From: WJJR01 sp964440935 | GTDB taxonomy: Bacteria; Zixibacteria; MSB-5A5; WJJR01 | Reading direction: 5' to 3' | Assembly: GCA_964440935.1 (NCBI GenBank) | Contig: CAYTTY010000010.1 | Span: 38,850-102,849 of the forward strand | DNA: 64,000 nucleotides | Shown: positions 18,033 to 27,514 of the stretch, piece after piece | How positions within the stretch are numbered: the stretch's first letter is position 1 | How the letters are laid out: each line of letters starts with the position of its first letter | The notes under the pieces: model-generated | Database searches by the model: none | What the model saw: only the letters and a program-made list of their open reading frames with translations | What the model was told of the DNA's origin: nothing | Position numbers and translations under genes: made by a program

Positions 18033-19403
18033 CTACTGACAGGGATCCACCGGCAAAGGACCGTTGAAAAACAGGAGATTGATGATATTATTGAGATCGA
18101 TCGCGTCTTCGCTCCCATCATTGGTCAAATCGGCCCGTTTGACCGGACATAGCGGATCCTGCGGATTGTCTCCGTTGAAGAAGAGGGTTAGAATCAGCAA
18201 ATTCAGATCGATAGCATCGAAAACGCCATCTGCATCTAAATCCGCTTGATAGGGACAATCGCATTGACAAATGTCGCCGATGCCGTTGCTGTCGGCATCC
18301 TCCTGGCCGGGATTGTAGTCCAGCGGGCAGTTATCGCAGACATCGCCCACGAGATCGTTGTCGGTATCGACTTGGTCTGTATTGGGTGCAGCCGGGCAGT
18401 TGTCGCAGACATCGCCGACCAGATCATCATCAGCATCGCTCTGATCAGGATTGAAATCCGTGAGACAATTGTCACAGGCATCCCCAACGTCATCGTTGTC
18501 GACATCCTCCTGAGTGGGATTAAAGACGTTAGGACAGTTGTCGCACGCGTCGCCAACCGTGTCACCATCGGCATCGATAAGCTGAAGGGTAAACGTGCCG
18601 GGCCAGGGTATGGACTGAGTTTCGAAGCTGTGCAGATCGCCAAGCGCAGTCACACGCCAGAAAAACGGACCGGGAGGCAGAGTGTCAGCGTCAACTGTGG
18701 CCGTTGTGTCCACAATACCGGTGATCGATTCGGTGAGATCTGGCGCAAAGGCGGAGGTGGTGCTGTATTGCAGCGTGTAGACCACACCCTCGCCGGGATA
18801 GACGCTTGCGGCGTGTGACCAGGTCAGCGCCAGTTCATCTCCGGGACAGCCAGTCCCAATGACCGTCTCCGAAGCGGCTGGACTGATTAGTTCGAACGCT
18901 GTCGGCGGAAAGTCCGAGTACAGAACAGATCCCAGTGCCGTTGATGGAATCGGATTGTTCAGACTATCACGCAGACGGTGCTCTAGTACGAACAGTTCCG
19001 TCATGCCAGTGCCCAGAACCGTCAACGTGAGGTTAGCGAGGATACCGGGGCCATTGACCCAGTTGCCGTAACCGTAGATGAAGTCGCTAATTGTCAGCAT
19101 GGAATCGGCGTCAACGAAGTAGTCGAACTCCGTTTGCCCACCCGAAGGAAACAATGGGCCCTGGACCACTGTGTCAACGCGCACCATCATCGAGTCAAAG
19201 TGGAACCGGACTTCAAAGGCTTGAAGTCCCAGCGTTGCGGCATTGACGTTCAAGGTCAAATTAACCTGATTGCCGACGTCACCGGTGAGATACAGTGTGT
19301 CTGGTTCCAAGTAGAGCTGCGCGCTCCGGGCCGGTGACGTCATGAGACAGGTCATGATCACCGCAGCCATGAGCAGGGCGTGGAGCAGTCGTTGCACGTT
19401 CAT
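18033..19403 (-). CDS. Secreted cohesin-like, thrombospondin type 3 and dockerin-like protein
   Basis: A 456-residue protein with a signal peptide (about 1-27). A cohesin-like sandwich (about 30-165: FEVRFHFDSMMVRVDTVVQG, then ILANLTLTVLG) is followed by an FN3-like domain (about 168-270). Five thrombospondin type 3 repeats follow (about 275-380; DNCPxxxNPxQxDxDxDxVGDxCD), which bind calcium in known members. The duplicated dockerin-like module (about 382-456) ends in FFNGPLPVDPC. GGAGG five bases upstream supports the ATG at 19403. The many Asp-rich loops predict strong calcium dependence. It is likely an extracellular structural component like its neighbours. Confidence 0.8.
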   Translation of the reverse strand: MNVQRLLHALLMAAVIMTCLMTSPARSAQLYLEPDTLYLTGDVGNQVNLTLNVNAATLGLQAFEVRFHFDSMMVRVDTVVQGPLFPSGGQTEFDYFVDADSMLTISDFIYGYGNWVNGPGILANLTLTVLGTGMTELFVLEHRLRDSLNNPIPSTALGSVLYSDFPPTAFELISPAASETVIGTGCPGDELALTWSHAASVYPGEGVVYTLQYSTTSAFAPDLTESITGIVDTTATVDADTLPPGPFFWRVTALGDLHSFETQSIPWPGTFTLQLIDADGDTVGDACDNCPNVFNPTQEDVDNDDVGDACDNCLTDFNPDQSDADDDLVGDVCDNCPAAPNTDQVDTDNDLVGDVCDNCPLDYNPGQEDADSNGIGDICQCDCPYQADLDADGVFDAIDLNLLILTLFFNGDNPQDPLCPVKRADLTNDGSEDAIDLNNIINLLFFNGPLPVDPCQ

Positions 19404-19445
19404 GAGTCCTCCAGGTATTGAGTCTTTGGGTACCGCCGATAGACC

Positions 19446-19473
19446 GGAGTGGGAGGCATGCGCCTCCCACTCC
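19446..19473 (-). terminator. Hairpin after the second giant gene
   Basis: Perfect 12-bp arms GGAGTGGGAGGC and GCCTCCCACTCC around ATGC lie 16 bases past the stop at 19489. No T-run follows on the minus strand. Confidence 0.5.
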
Positions 19474-19488
19474 GTGTGACGACGAGCA

Positions 19489-22400
19489 TTACTTCAGAAG
19501 TACCATCTTGCGAGTTGCTTTGAACGTGTCAGTTTCCACTCGGTAGAGGTAGATTCCCGAAGTGGCCTCCGCCGCATTCCAGGTGATGGACACCCGTCCC
19601 GGCTCGGTATGACCACTGAAAGTCTGCACCGATTGACCAAGGATATTGTAGATGGTCAAGGTGTAGTTCGTCGCGATCGGCGCGTTGAACTCGATAGTCG
19701 TACTCGGGTTGAACGGGTTCGGGTAATTCTGCATCAGTGAGTACTGGGTTGGAATTACCGAACTGGCCGCATAGACGGTCGTCTCGTAGTTGGACTTGAT
19801 GTCACGGTTCATGACATCCCGGAAGAGCATTTCAACCGGTTCCATCTTGAGACTGCCACCATTTTTGGCGCGCAGATGAACGACAAACTGCTCACCGTCG
19901 GTGAATGGTGTCTCGGTGTCGAGGTTTAGCACACTGACATCAATGCGCGCTACCTTCTGATCGTAATAGAAGAACGCTTCCTCGTGATCGGCCAGCGCTG
20001 TCCCCTTGGTGATGGATACCAGTTCAAAGTCCTCCATGTTGAAGTCGAGAACCACATGATAGCCGAGTACAGGTTCGATATAATCGATCGAAACCGGTAC
20101 CGGATAGGTGCCTCCTTTGACCGCATTGGACGGTACGCCAACATCGACAACAACCGGTGATGGCGGTACTGCTTTCGGATTCAGATCCTCGATCACTTTC
20201 TTCGGGAGTCCACAACGGTGGTGTGCGAAGTTGACACCGAAGACGATGAGATCGCTGAATCCAATCGCGTCATCCGGGATCGGGTAGTCGAACGGATACG
20301 TGCCGGCATTGGTCGGCGCAATGTCAACAAACGGATTGTAGTTCGGATCGGTCGAGATCGTATTGTATGCCAAACCGAGCCCGCCAAAGAACTCATCCAA
20401 TTTGTCAAGACAGCCGTCTGGACCCATTTGATCATCGTCGGTGTCATAGAAGTCACCGAGAATGTAGTTCGTGCCCACGACGTCCGTGTTCGGACTGTTA
20501 CTCACGTTCCCGGCACTGTCGCGCGCCCAGATCGAAACGGCATAGAGATCAGGATGCGGCCCATCGAACACTTTCGTGGTTCCGGTGTGCGTATCGCTGA
20601 TCAGGAGTCCTTCCGTCATGTTCGCCGGATGCGGAGGTACACCGCTGACATAGTGTGGGTACTCGTTCGCGAAGTTATACCGAAGGATGTAGGAGGCATC
20701 CTGCGGCCCCGCAACCCACTCAAGCGCCATGCTGGCGGACGGCTCACTTGTTGCCGATGACGGGGCTGCCGGTTTGGTTGCGTCGTAAATGATCGTACCC
20801 GCAAGCCACCCGGATTGGTTGCCGGCGCCGTCTTTAAAGTTCATCTCGACGGTTCGCACTCCATCGCCACCCGCGACCAGTGTCCACGGCGAGTAGCTGC
20901 TCGCCAGAGGAATCCAGCCAGTGTTACTGCTGCCGTCGCCGTTGCGAACTTTCATCTCGACCACGTCACCGTCGGCGCTGATTGAAACGACTTCGTTGCC
21001 GCTCAGGCTATTTGTGTAACCGGCCAGAGCGAACGGATTCGCAACTGGATCCTGCTGGACAACGAACGAGCCGGTCGGATCCGTCTGATCGAGGAGGATG
21101 TCGTCACTGCCGACAGCGCTCTCCCGTTCGGACTGGTCGATCAGTTTCACATACACCGTCTTCGTTCCGTCGCCTGTGCTCAGCGTGAAGGTGTAGGGAG
21201 GACCACCAGACCAAGCCAAGTCAACAGTACCACCATTGGCGAAGGCCGGATCTTCCGAAATGAGCACTCGATCTGGGAACGATTCCGTGTGAGTGAAGTC
21301 GACTGAGACGGTGGTTGAATTCGTTTCCGTCGCACCGCCATCGATTTGGACATTCGAGATCACCGGATCAACGAGATCGAATTTGATGACATCCGACACC
21401 TCGGCACTCATCCGACCGGAGCAATCGACACCAACCAAGTACACACGGTCATTGCCAGAGGGTGAACCGGCAAAACCAAACTCGACCACCGGATCGTTCG
21501 GATCGAAGGCCTCGGTCACAGTGTAGGTTCCGGACACTTCGCCCATCTTCACTTCGACGATGTCCGTATCGAAACCGGCGAGCGTCACATCCACAACCGC
21601 TGACTGTGACCAGTCGGTGTCGCCGCTGCCCTGTTCGGACAATTCGATACTGGCAACCGCCGGATTGGCGCGATCGATGAAGATCACATCGGAATCTTCG
21701 GCACTGGAGTTACCGATGTCATCAACCAGAACACCGTATACCGTATTGTCGCCATTCGGTACCCGCGGTGGTGTACCACCGGGAATGCTGTACGAGAATG
21801 TGTATGGTGATGTCTCACCCACGAGATTCACGGAAGTGTATGGACCACCGCTGAAGGAACCAACATCCACATGGTCAACATCGGCATCGGTCCACGCAAC
21901 AGTCACGTCGAGCGTCCAGTTGTCCGCACATGGGTAGCCGTTGGGATCGGCGATGCTGAACGAGACCAAGTCTGGCGCAGTCTCGTCGAGCTCAATATCA
22001 TCACTCTGAATAGCGCTGATATTGCCGGCTTTGTCGCGTGCCGCCCAGTAGACCGTCTTGACACCGTCGCCCGAGCTCAACGTGACAGCAAAGTTATGAG
22101 CGGTTAGCGGCATCCAACCAGGATCGCCACAGATGATATCGGCCGAATTCTCGGTGACGATGTGCTCCACGTTGAACACATCCGTACCGAATGCGCCAAC
22201 ATCAGCCGTGATATTCGGTGTGTTGGTCTTGGCCGCACCGCCGGCCAGTGTAAAGTCCAGCGACGGTGCCGGATTGATCTCGTTGTCGAACCAGATCTTA
22301 TCCGACGTCTGATTGCCACGATTGTTGTACTTGTCATACAAGCGTGCGTACACCGTATACTGGGTTCCACTCACCGGACTGGCCAATGTGTAGTGGGCGG

Positions 22401-24300
22401 GAGCACCATCATAACCGATGGGACCTTCCCATCCTGACACGAAGAACTCCATCTGATCTGCGCTGCCGTCGTCATCGAGCCAGACTTCCACGGTTGGGTC
22501 ATTCGTGTATTCCGGATCGACGGCGCAACTGTCGTCATCCAACACAAGGATCGAATTCAAGGTTGGACCCGTACGATCAATATTGAAAGCATAATCGTAG
22601 AATCCTTCGTTGTTCGACTGGTCTCGAACTCGCAGGTTCAGCGTATGCGAGCCTTCCGACAGTGCGGTGATATCGACATAAAACTGGTTCAAGCCGAGAT
22701 CGCCAAAGGTGTCGCTGGTACCGGAGACACTGGCCACGTTGGACCAGCCGCCGGAACTGTTGAAGCGATAGTGCACTTTGTTCAGGGCATAGTTGTCTTC
22801 CACTTCACCTTCGACGTAAAGTTCAACGAACGGACCACTACCGGCCGTCGATCCGTCGGAATACGTGTCGTCCCCGATCGGGTCACTTTCGGTGACAATC
22901 GTGAACGACGGCGCCTCCGTGTCCTGAATCGTGACCGTCAGCGGAGTCGTGCTCACGGACAGCGGATCCCCATTTTCGTCAACGTACGAGGACGAAATGG
23001 TGAGTGACGTCGTGCCGGTGTTGATGGCGTTGAACTCCGCATAAGCCAGCGGATGACTCCCGATGCCCGGGAATTCGAAGTCGGCCGCGGCAAACGTCAG
23101 CGTTCCGCTTCCTTCATCCACATCCGTATAGAGCGCTTCTGGGCCGAAGAAGTCCTCGTCGTACGCGGCCGAACCGGACACGTACTCGAGTTTGGTCGGA
23201 TCCCAGCTAACGGTGAACTCGTAGGCCGCCAACTCCACGCTGTCGTCGACCGCACACGCCGGGATCGTCCAGTCAAAGCTGTACTGGATATTGTCATCAA
23301 AAACTTCGACAGTAGCGGGACCACTGGCGCTGTTATCGGCCAACCAGGGATTCGCATCCGTCGTTCCGGCTGCACCGTCCCACGTGTAGTTGTCGTCACC
23401 GTAGTAATTGTGATCGACATACCCGTTTGGCGCACCCGCCAGTACGACATCGTTGTATGCTTCCGCCGTACCTGCCGCATTGTCATAGAAGCAGTTGTCA
23501 AATACGGTGGTGAGGGTATGGGTCGTTCCCGTTTTGCGAACGGCGTACCCGCCACTGCCGTAGATCAAGCAACCGCTGATGGCCGCATTGGCATCATCGA
23601 GCCGAATGCCGTCCGTACCCATCGCTTCCATGGTGCAGGAGTTAATGGTGTTGGGATGTGAACCGGAACGCAGGCGGATGCCATACGTGCCGTTAGTGAA
23701 TCCCAATGTCTGGAAGACACCATCGTCACAGTCACCGATGTCCAGACCCGTGGTGACGAGATCGAATGTACAATTCTGCACTGTCAGGAATGCCGTGGAC
23801 GATGTCCCACGCACGCCATAATCGAGTGTCGAGAATTTCACGTTCTGGATCATGCCGACATTCCAGCCGGACACGTTCACACCCGTCCCACTGGCGCCCT
23901 CGATGATCATGTCTTCCACCGCGACGCCGGACACGGCACCACGGAGAGCCTGCGAGTATCCGGACAACATCATGTGGTGGATGGATAAGCCATCATCCAT
24001 CAGCAGGAAGTTGCCGGTTCCGGAGAACACGATGTCTTCGAGATTCGCTGCTGGATCGCCATAGATCTCATCGACATTCGACACGGTCAAACCGGATTCG
24101 TTGTATGTTCCGGTCTTGACCAGAATCTTGTGTGGTCCTCCCGCAAAAGTGGCGGCCGTAGCTAGCGCCCCACCCAGAGTGGCGTAACTCGTATCCGAGC
24201 CACCCGGCTCGACGACGAAGAGACTCCATTGAGCAGATACCGGGGTCGCAAAGCCCACTACCACAACTACCAATAGTGCCAGTTTTAGCAATTTCTGCAT
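19489..24300 (-). CDS. Giant secreted protein: beta-helix, Ig-like repeats, cohesin-like domains, type IX sorting domain
   Basis: A 1603-residue protein from ATG 24300, with GGAGG seven bases upstream; the longer frame to 24420 would bury the signal peptide (residues 1-24, ending PVSA). A short parallel beta-helix (about 30-330) is followed by a cohesin-like domain (about 350-480: YEFTVSWDPTKLEYVSG). A long array of Ig-like repeats spans about 490-1190 (recurring D-x-V-S-F-x-I/K-x-D-x-V-I-x-F-D motifs). FN3 (about 1190-1280), an EF-hand-like acidic region (about 1295-1380), a second cohesin-like domain (about 1395-1510) and a type IX sorting domain (last 85 residues: NYPNPFNPSTTI, then SGIYLYRVET, ending KMVLLK) complete it. 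It is a likely surface scaffold or adhesin. No catalytic motif is seen. Confidence 0.85.
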   Translation of the reverse strand: MQKLLKLALLVVVVVGFATPVSAQWSLFVVEPGGSDTSYATLGGALATAATFAGGPHKILVKTGTYNESGLTVSNVDEIYGDPAANLEDIVFSGTGNFLLMDDGLSIHHMMLSGYSQALRGAVSGVAVEDMIIEGASGTGVNVSGWNVGMIQNVKFSTLDYGVRGTSSTAFLTVQNCTFDLVTTGLDIGDCDDGVFQTLGFTNGTYGIRLRSGSHPNTINSCTMEAMGTDGIRLDDANAAISGCLIYGSGGYAVRKTGTTHTLTTVFDNCFYDNAAGTAEAYNDVVLAGAPNGYVDHNYYGDDNYTWDGAAGTTDANPWLADNSASGPATVEVFDDNIQYSFDWTIPACAVDDSVELAAYEFTVSWDPTKLEYVSGSAAYDEDFFGPEALYTDVDEGSGTLTFAAADFEFPGIGSHPLAYAEFNAINTGTTSLTISSSYVDENGDPLSVSTTPLTVTIQDTEAPSFTIVTESDPIGDDTYSDGSTAGSGPFVELYVEGEVEDNYALNKVHYRFNSSGGWSNVASVSGTSDTFGDLGLNQFYVDITALSEGSHTLNLRVRDQSNNEGFYDYAFNIDRTGPTLNSILVLDDDSCAVDPEYTNDPTVEVWLDDDGSADQMEFFVSGWEGPIGYDGAPAHYTLASPVSGTQYTVYARLYDKYNNRGNQTSDKIWFDNEINPAPSLDFTLAGGAAKTNTPNITADVGAFGTDVFNVEHIVTENSADIICGDPGWMPLTAHNFAVTLSSGDGVKTVYWAARDKAGNISAIQSDDIELDETAPDLVSFSIADPNGYPCADNWTLDVTVAWTDADVDHVDVGSFSGGPYTSVNLVGETSPYTFSYSIPGGTPPRVPNGDNTVYGVLVDDIGNSSAEDSDVIFIDRANPAVASIELSEQGSGDTDWSQSAVVDVTLAGFDTDIVEVKMGEVSGTYTVTEAFDPNDPVVEFGFAGSPSGNDRVYLVGVDCSGRMSAEVSDVIKFDLVDPVISNVQIDGGATETNSTTVSVDFTHTESFPDRVLISEDPAFANGGTVDLAWSGGPPYTFTLSTGDGTKTVYVKLIDQSERESAVGSDDILLDQTDPTGSFVVQQDPVANPFALAGYTNSLSGNEVVSISADGDVVEMKVRNGDGSSNTGWIPLASSYSPWTLVAGGDGVRTVEMNFKDGAGNQSGWLAGTIIYDATKPAAPSSATSEPSASMALEWVAGPQDASYILRYNFANEYPHYVSGVPPHPANMTEGLLISDTHTGTTKVFDGPHPDLYAVSIWARDSAGNVSNSPNTDVVGTNYILGDFYDTDDDQMGPDGCLDKLDEFFGGLGLAYNTISTDPNYNPFVDIAPTNAGTYPFDYPIPDDAIGFSDLIVFGVNFAHHRCGLPKKVIEDLNPKAVPPSPVVVDVGVPSNAVKGGTYPVPVSIDYIEPVLGYHVVLDFNMEDFELVSITKGTALADHEEAFFYYDQKVARIDVSVLNLDTETPFTDGEQFVVHLRAKNGGSLKMEPVEMLFRDVMNRDIKSNYETTVYAASSVIPTQYSLMQNYPNPFNPSTTIEFNAPIATNYTLTIYNILGQSVQTFSGHTEPGRVSITWNAAEATSGIYLYRVETDTFKATRKMVLLK

Positions 24301-25439
24301 GATCTTTCCTCCACGTGAGTTCCACTCCTCCGGAATGACGACGCCTTCGAGACTCAATCCTCTGCCTTGGCGTTCAATGCGATGCCTCCTTCGTTCCGTG
24401 AGAGCAGAACCCAACGTCACACGCCGCGGTTAAATCGGCGTGAAAGGCCTTGGTTTACGGTCAGGACAGGCCGATATTTCCTGTGGACGGGCAGTGGGGG
24501 GTGATCAGAGCTGTTCGTGTTCGCGACGTCAAGCTCCTGGCACGCCCTCTGCCTGCTCCGCTATTTCTAATCCACAGACCTCACGTTCTCTCTCCCAACC
24601 AGTTTCATTCATCCGACCGAGGTCGGATGTGCTGCCTTGTGTGGCCGGCAGCATCGGTGTCGGACCGGTTTACCGCAAGCGAGGCGGGATACGTCCTCTC
24701 TATAAGTTGCGGCGACCAAGCTATCGCCCTCCAGATCCTGTGTGGTGGAGTGGTCGTCGCGTGATCCACATCACGTAGATCTCAGTTGAGGCCGCACCCA
24801 CTTCGCCCGCAGTTAGGGGTCCAACGAGATGAAAAACTCTCCGAGCTGCCCACACGAGGTGGCGGACGATCGCCTGGGACCGTCTGTTGATCGTCCGGCC
24901 CCTTCCGGCCGAGCGGCCACATCCCGTGCCCCTCGTGTACTGCTCACCTGCTGCCCAGGTGACAACCTTACTCACGTGTCATCCAGTTTGTCTTACTCAG
25001 CACCTCCTTTCTTGCCCCCATATTATGTTATGTAGTATGCGTCACATGTGTGTGTACACATAGATATAGCCACTAGATAGAACGATATAGTTCACGTATC
25101 AGCCAATGTGCGTGACAATGTACATCACTGGCAAGTTACCGCGCCGGTAAGGCACTCTTCCGTTGTTCGCAGCCTGGAATCGATATCCGCTATGCCAATC
25201 TACGGTCCTTTCCTCCAAGCCAACGGCACCCGTCGTGCCGGATAGCGTAAACCATCTCGATGAGACTGTTGGGTGGTAATTAAACTGGATTGTAGTGCCG
25301 TTTGCTGCGAATGGCCAGCACGGTCACTATGAGTAGGGTTGTCGGTCGCTGATCTGATACAACACTTGATCCGATTTGTCAAGCCAATAGTTGTATCATC
25401 TCGGTAAATCCCGCGTGACAGGATGAGTTCCAGTGGCTG
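24301..25439. other. Long non-coding leader region
   Basis: No convincing gene lies in these 1.1 kb; open frames at 24440-24778 (+), 24721-24975 (-) and part of 25200-25775 (-) lack start signals and protein-like composition. The region contains an orphan minus-strand AAGGAGGTG (25001-25009), like that in the leader of the other giant gene, and several GC-rich inverted repeats. It is probably a long 5' untranslated region plus promoter of the gene starting at 24300. Confidence 0.4.
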
Positions 25440-25444
25440 GCACA

Positions 25445-25823
25445 GAACAATGCATCCGGCAATCCGTCGATTGCCGGATGCTCCCTGGTTGTGGGTCTGC
25501 CCACAACCTTGCGCTTGGCGGGGAGGTGAATAACCAGCCAACTGCGCGCCATCATAGCGGTGATTTGGATCAATCGTATCGCTGGTCTCAGAACTCGGGC
25601 CAAACATGTCTTGGCTGTGAGGCGAGATTGTGGCAACGGAACAACGGGGCGGCTCCGAAGCGGGAGTCACTGAAAAAGACACGTTATGCTGCTGCCGCCG
25701 GCAATGCCGCGTAAACGAAAGAAGCACAATCAAGCTCCTCTTGAGGATGAAGATTCGCCGTAATTGCGCCTCCAACTTACAGGTCTTTCACCTGCACGTT
25801 AAGGCTATCTCGTTGTAGATACC
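25445..25823 (-). ncRNA. Possible non-coding transcript with terminal double hairpin
   Basis: The promoter-like pair at 25830-25857 points left. The candidate ends in two perfect hairpins: GGTTGTGGG/CCCACAACC (25487-25508) and GCATCCGGCAAT/ATTGCCGGATGC (25452-25481), followed on the minus strand by ATTGTTCTGT. A CACCTCC motif precedes the hairpins, as in RNA copies A and B, but no other block is shared. The 191-residue open frame overlapping it (25200-25775) is not protein-like. Confidence 0.3.
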
Positions 25824-25829
25824 GAAAAC

Positions 25830-25857
25830 AATCTAACCAGCACAGCTAAAATGTCAA
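25830..25857 (-). promoter_or_regulatory. Promoter-like pair
   Basis: Minus-strand TTGACA (25852-25857), 16-base spacer, TAGATT (25830-25835). It points into the gene-free region ending in the hairpins at 25452-25508. Confidence 0.45.
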
Positions 25858-26106
25858 CCAAAAACTGAACCAAAAACTCTCAACGCATTGATATTGGGTA
25901 AATTAAGACTGCGCAAATCAGTAGCGAGAGCCTAACCTGAAGCGCCGTTGCTGAGCAGGTACCCTGTGAGGGTGACCGTACCTCGCTCTCCGGTCGGAGG
26001 CGCTGAGGAGATTGCAGCGGCGGTTTCTGCTCGGACAGGATCGCAGGCTTGATCGTCATCGGCTCCCCTGGCCCACCGCCCATTGTGTCCGGAAAGACCG
26101 AGATGC

Positions 26107-26853
26107 TCATTCTTGCAACTGTTCGTTGAGGAGGTCCTCGAGGCCTTCACGGATTGCGGCCAATTCTTTGGACTTGAACGATCTCTTCGTCTTCTCCAGC
26201 GCTACTACGGCGTCCTTAATGGCATCCCGTACAGCACGCAGTCGCGGGCAGGCCATTAGCTGGCAGACATCGGTTTCCGTCGGTCGATTGCATGTCGCTT
26301 CGATCAAGCCGCGGATGTCAGACAGGCCGCGGGCGATATGGTGAAGCACAGATGCCAAGTAGTTATCAATGGTAACCACAGAGCAACGGCCGAATTGCGC
26401 ATCAAGTGAATGCTTCATTGTTTCGAGGGACTGCAGCCACGACCCGAGGCTCTCCTTGTGTTGAGCCAAAGCGGTCTCGGCACGTCGATCACGAATGGCG
26501 GCTTCCACACGGGCCTTCAAGTCATTAACATCTACTGGCTTAACGAGATATGCCCAGACCTTCATTTCCAGGGCGCGGCATGCGGATGCCGTCGAGGGCA
26601 TTCCCGTCACAATAATCGTTCGGGGAGGATTCTCTATGGCTGCGATTGCGCTCAGGAGCTGGAGACGTTCATTTCCGGGCAGATCCGATTCACAAACGAC
26701 AACGTCATAGTCTCGCGATTGTATCATCCCTCTGACTGTCATCAGGTCAGTTCCCGTATCACAGGCGATCCCGGCTTGCACGAGCAGTTGAGACGTCGCT
26801 TGCAAGAAGGAATAGTCGTGATCGGCTAGTAGTATTCGCGCACGTATAGCCAT
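26107..26853 (-). CDS. Response-regulator receiver protein with Glu at the phosphoacceptor position
   Basis: A 248-residue protein. The N-terminal receiver domain (about 1-120) has the acidic pair (LLADHD), the conserved Thr (IIVTGM) and the Lys (YLVKPVD). At the usual phosphoacceptor site, four residues before the loop Pro, the sequence is VCESDLPG, so Glu replaces Asp. Glu there often mimics the phosphorylated state. The C-terminal half is helical, with heptad-like stretches and no DNA-binding domain that I recognise; it might be a dimerisation or histidine-phosphotransfer-like module. ATG 26853 is chosen for AAAGGTG upstream; the frame to 26943 lacks one. No partner kinase is adjacent. Confidence 0.75.
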   Translation of the reverse strand: MAIRARILLADHDYSFLQATSQLLVQAGIACDTGTDLMTVRGMIQSRDYDVVVCESDLPGNERLQLLSAIAAIENPPRTIIVTGMPSTASACRALEMKVWAYLVKPVDVNDLKARVEAAIRDRRAETALAQHKESLGSWLQSLETMKHSLDAQFGRCSVVTIDNYLASVLHHIARGLSDIRGLIEATCNRPTETDVCQLMACPRLRAVRDAIKDAVVALEKTKRSFKSKELAAIREGLEDLLNEQLQE

Positions 26854-27065
26854 AAACACCTTTCGTGTACAGAAAAGTTCGACAGTGGCGTTGCCGATGT
26901 TCAGGGAGTGAGGTGCGGGGTGTCGGTGTCGAACATGCGGCATTCTAGATCAGAACATCGAACGGACTGTTCCGATAACGGCATGACGAACTGGATGACA
27001 GTACTGAGCAGCAACATGTTCGTACTAAGTCGTACGACAATACAGTTGTTCAGACCCAAGCAGAT

Positions 27066-27390
27066 CTTGGTGGTCCCTGCAAGAATCACTCGCGGGGACC
27101 ACCTCCGAAGCAAGGTAAGAGTGAGTACCTTTGATGGACCGTAGGAGGTGTTGCGAAGCTCGCTACATCCGCTGGTCAGTCATTGTTCATCCGATTCGAC
27201 TTCGGATAGCCGACTCGGAAGACCAACCACAAGGCTCTCGCCGCCCTTGCTTCATTATAGGTATCCGCCGTGACGAAAGTCGGATACATACCGCTAAGAC
27301 AAGCTTGCGATCTCAGGTCTATACTGTGGCTAGAACTCAGAAGTCAGTGGATCGCTACCACGCCTGAGCCCGCCTGCCAAATTGACTACA
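27066..27390 (-). ncRNA. Structured non-coding RNA, copy B (family not recognised)
   Basis: About 325 bases, homologous to the RNA at 17366-17698 and of nearly the same length. Shared blocks in the same order include GACTTCTGAG, ATAGACCTGAGATCGC, AGCAAGGGCGGCGAGAGCC, CTTCCGAGTC, GTAGCGAGC and CGCAACACCTCCTAC. Variable segments still form hairpins (GTATCCG with CGGATAC; ATCCGA with TCGGAT). It ends in a 9-bp hairpin, GGTGGTCCC/GGGACCACC (27069-27103), without a strong T-run. The next gene downstream is the response regulator at 26853. Function is unknown. Confidence 0.62.
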
Positions 27391-27396
27391 CAGAAT

Positions 27397-27425
27397 AGCT
27401 TAATTTGAGATTCTTCAAGTGTCAA
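27397..27425 (-). promoter_or_regulatory. Promoter of RNA copy B
   Basis: Minus-strand TTGACA (27420-27425), 17 bases, TAAGCT (27397-27402). The sequence AACTTGAC around the -35 box is shared with copy A. Confidence 0.6.
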
Positions 27426-27464
27426 GTTAATTGTGACGAATATGACACTTTTTGTAGTTTGGAC

Positions 27465-27493
27465 TTATATGTGCGCAGAATCGCGAGTATAAT
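27465..27493 (+). promoter_or_regulatory. Promoter of the HAD hydrolase gene
   Basis: A perfect -10 box TATAAT (27488-27493) lies 17 bases after a weak -35 TTATAT (27465-27470), 21 bases before the start codon. Confidence 0.45.
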
Positions 27494-27514
27494 GCTCCTA
27501 GAGGAAGGCTCCGG

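Noticed and set aside
24440..24975. Open frames in the leader of the second giant gene
   Set aside because: No start signals, no hydrophobic or domain pattern, and overlapping frames on both strands.
25200..25775. 191-residue minus-strand open frame
   Set aside because: Composition is unlike protein (many Gln/His/Arg, no domains), there is no Shine-Dalgarno, and it spans strong hairpins that look like RNA structure.
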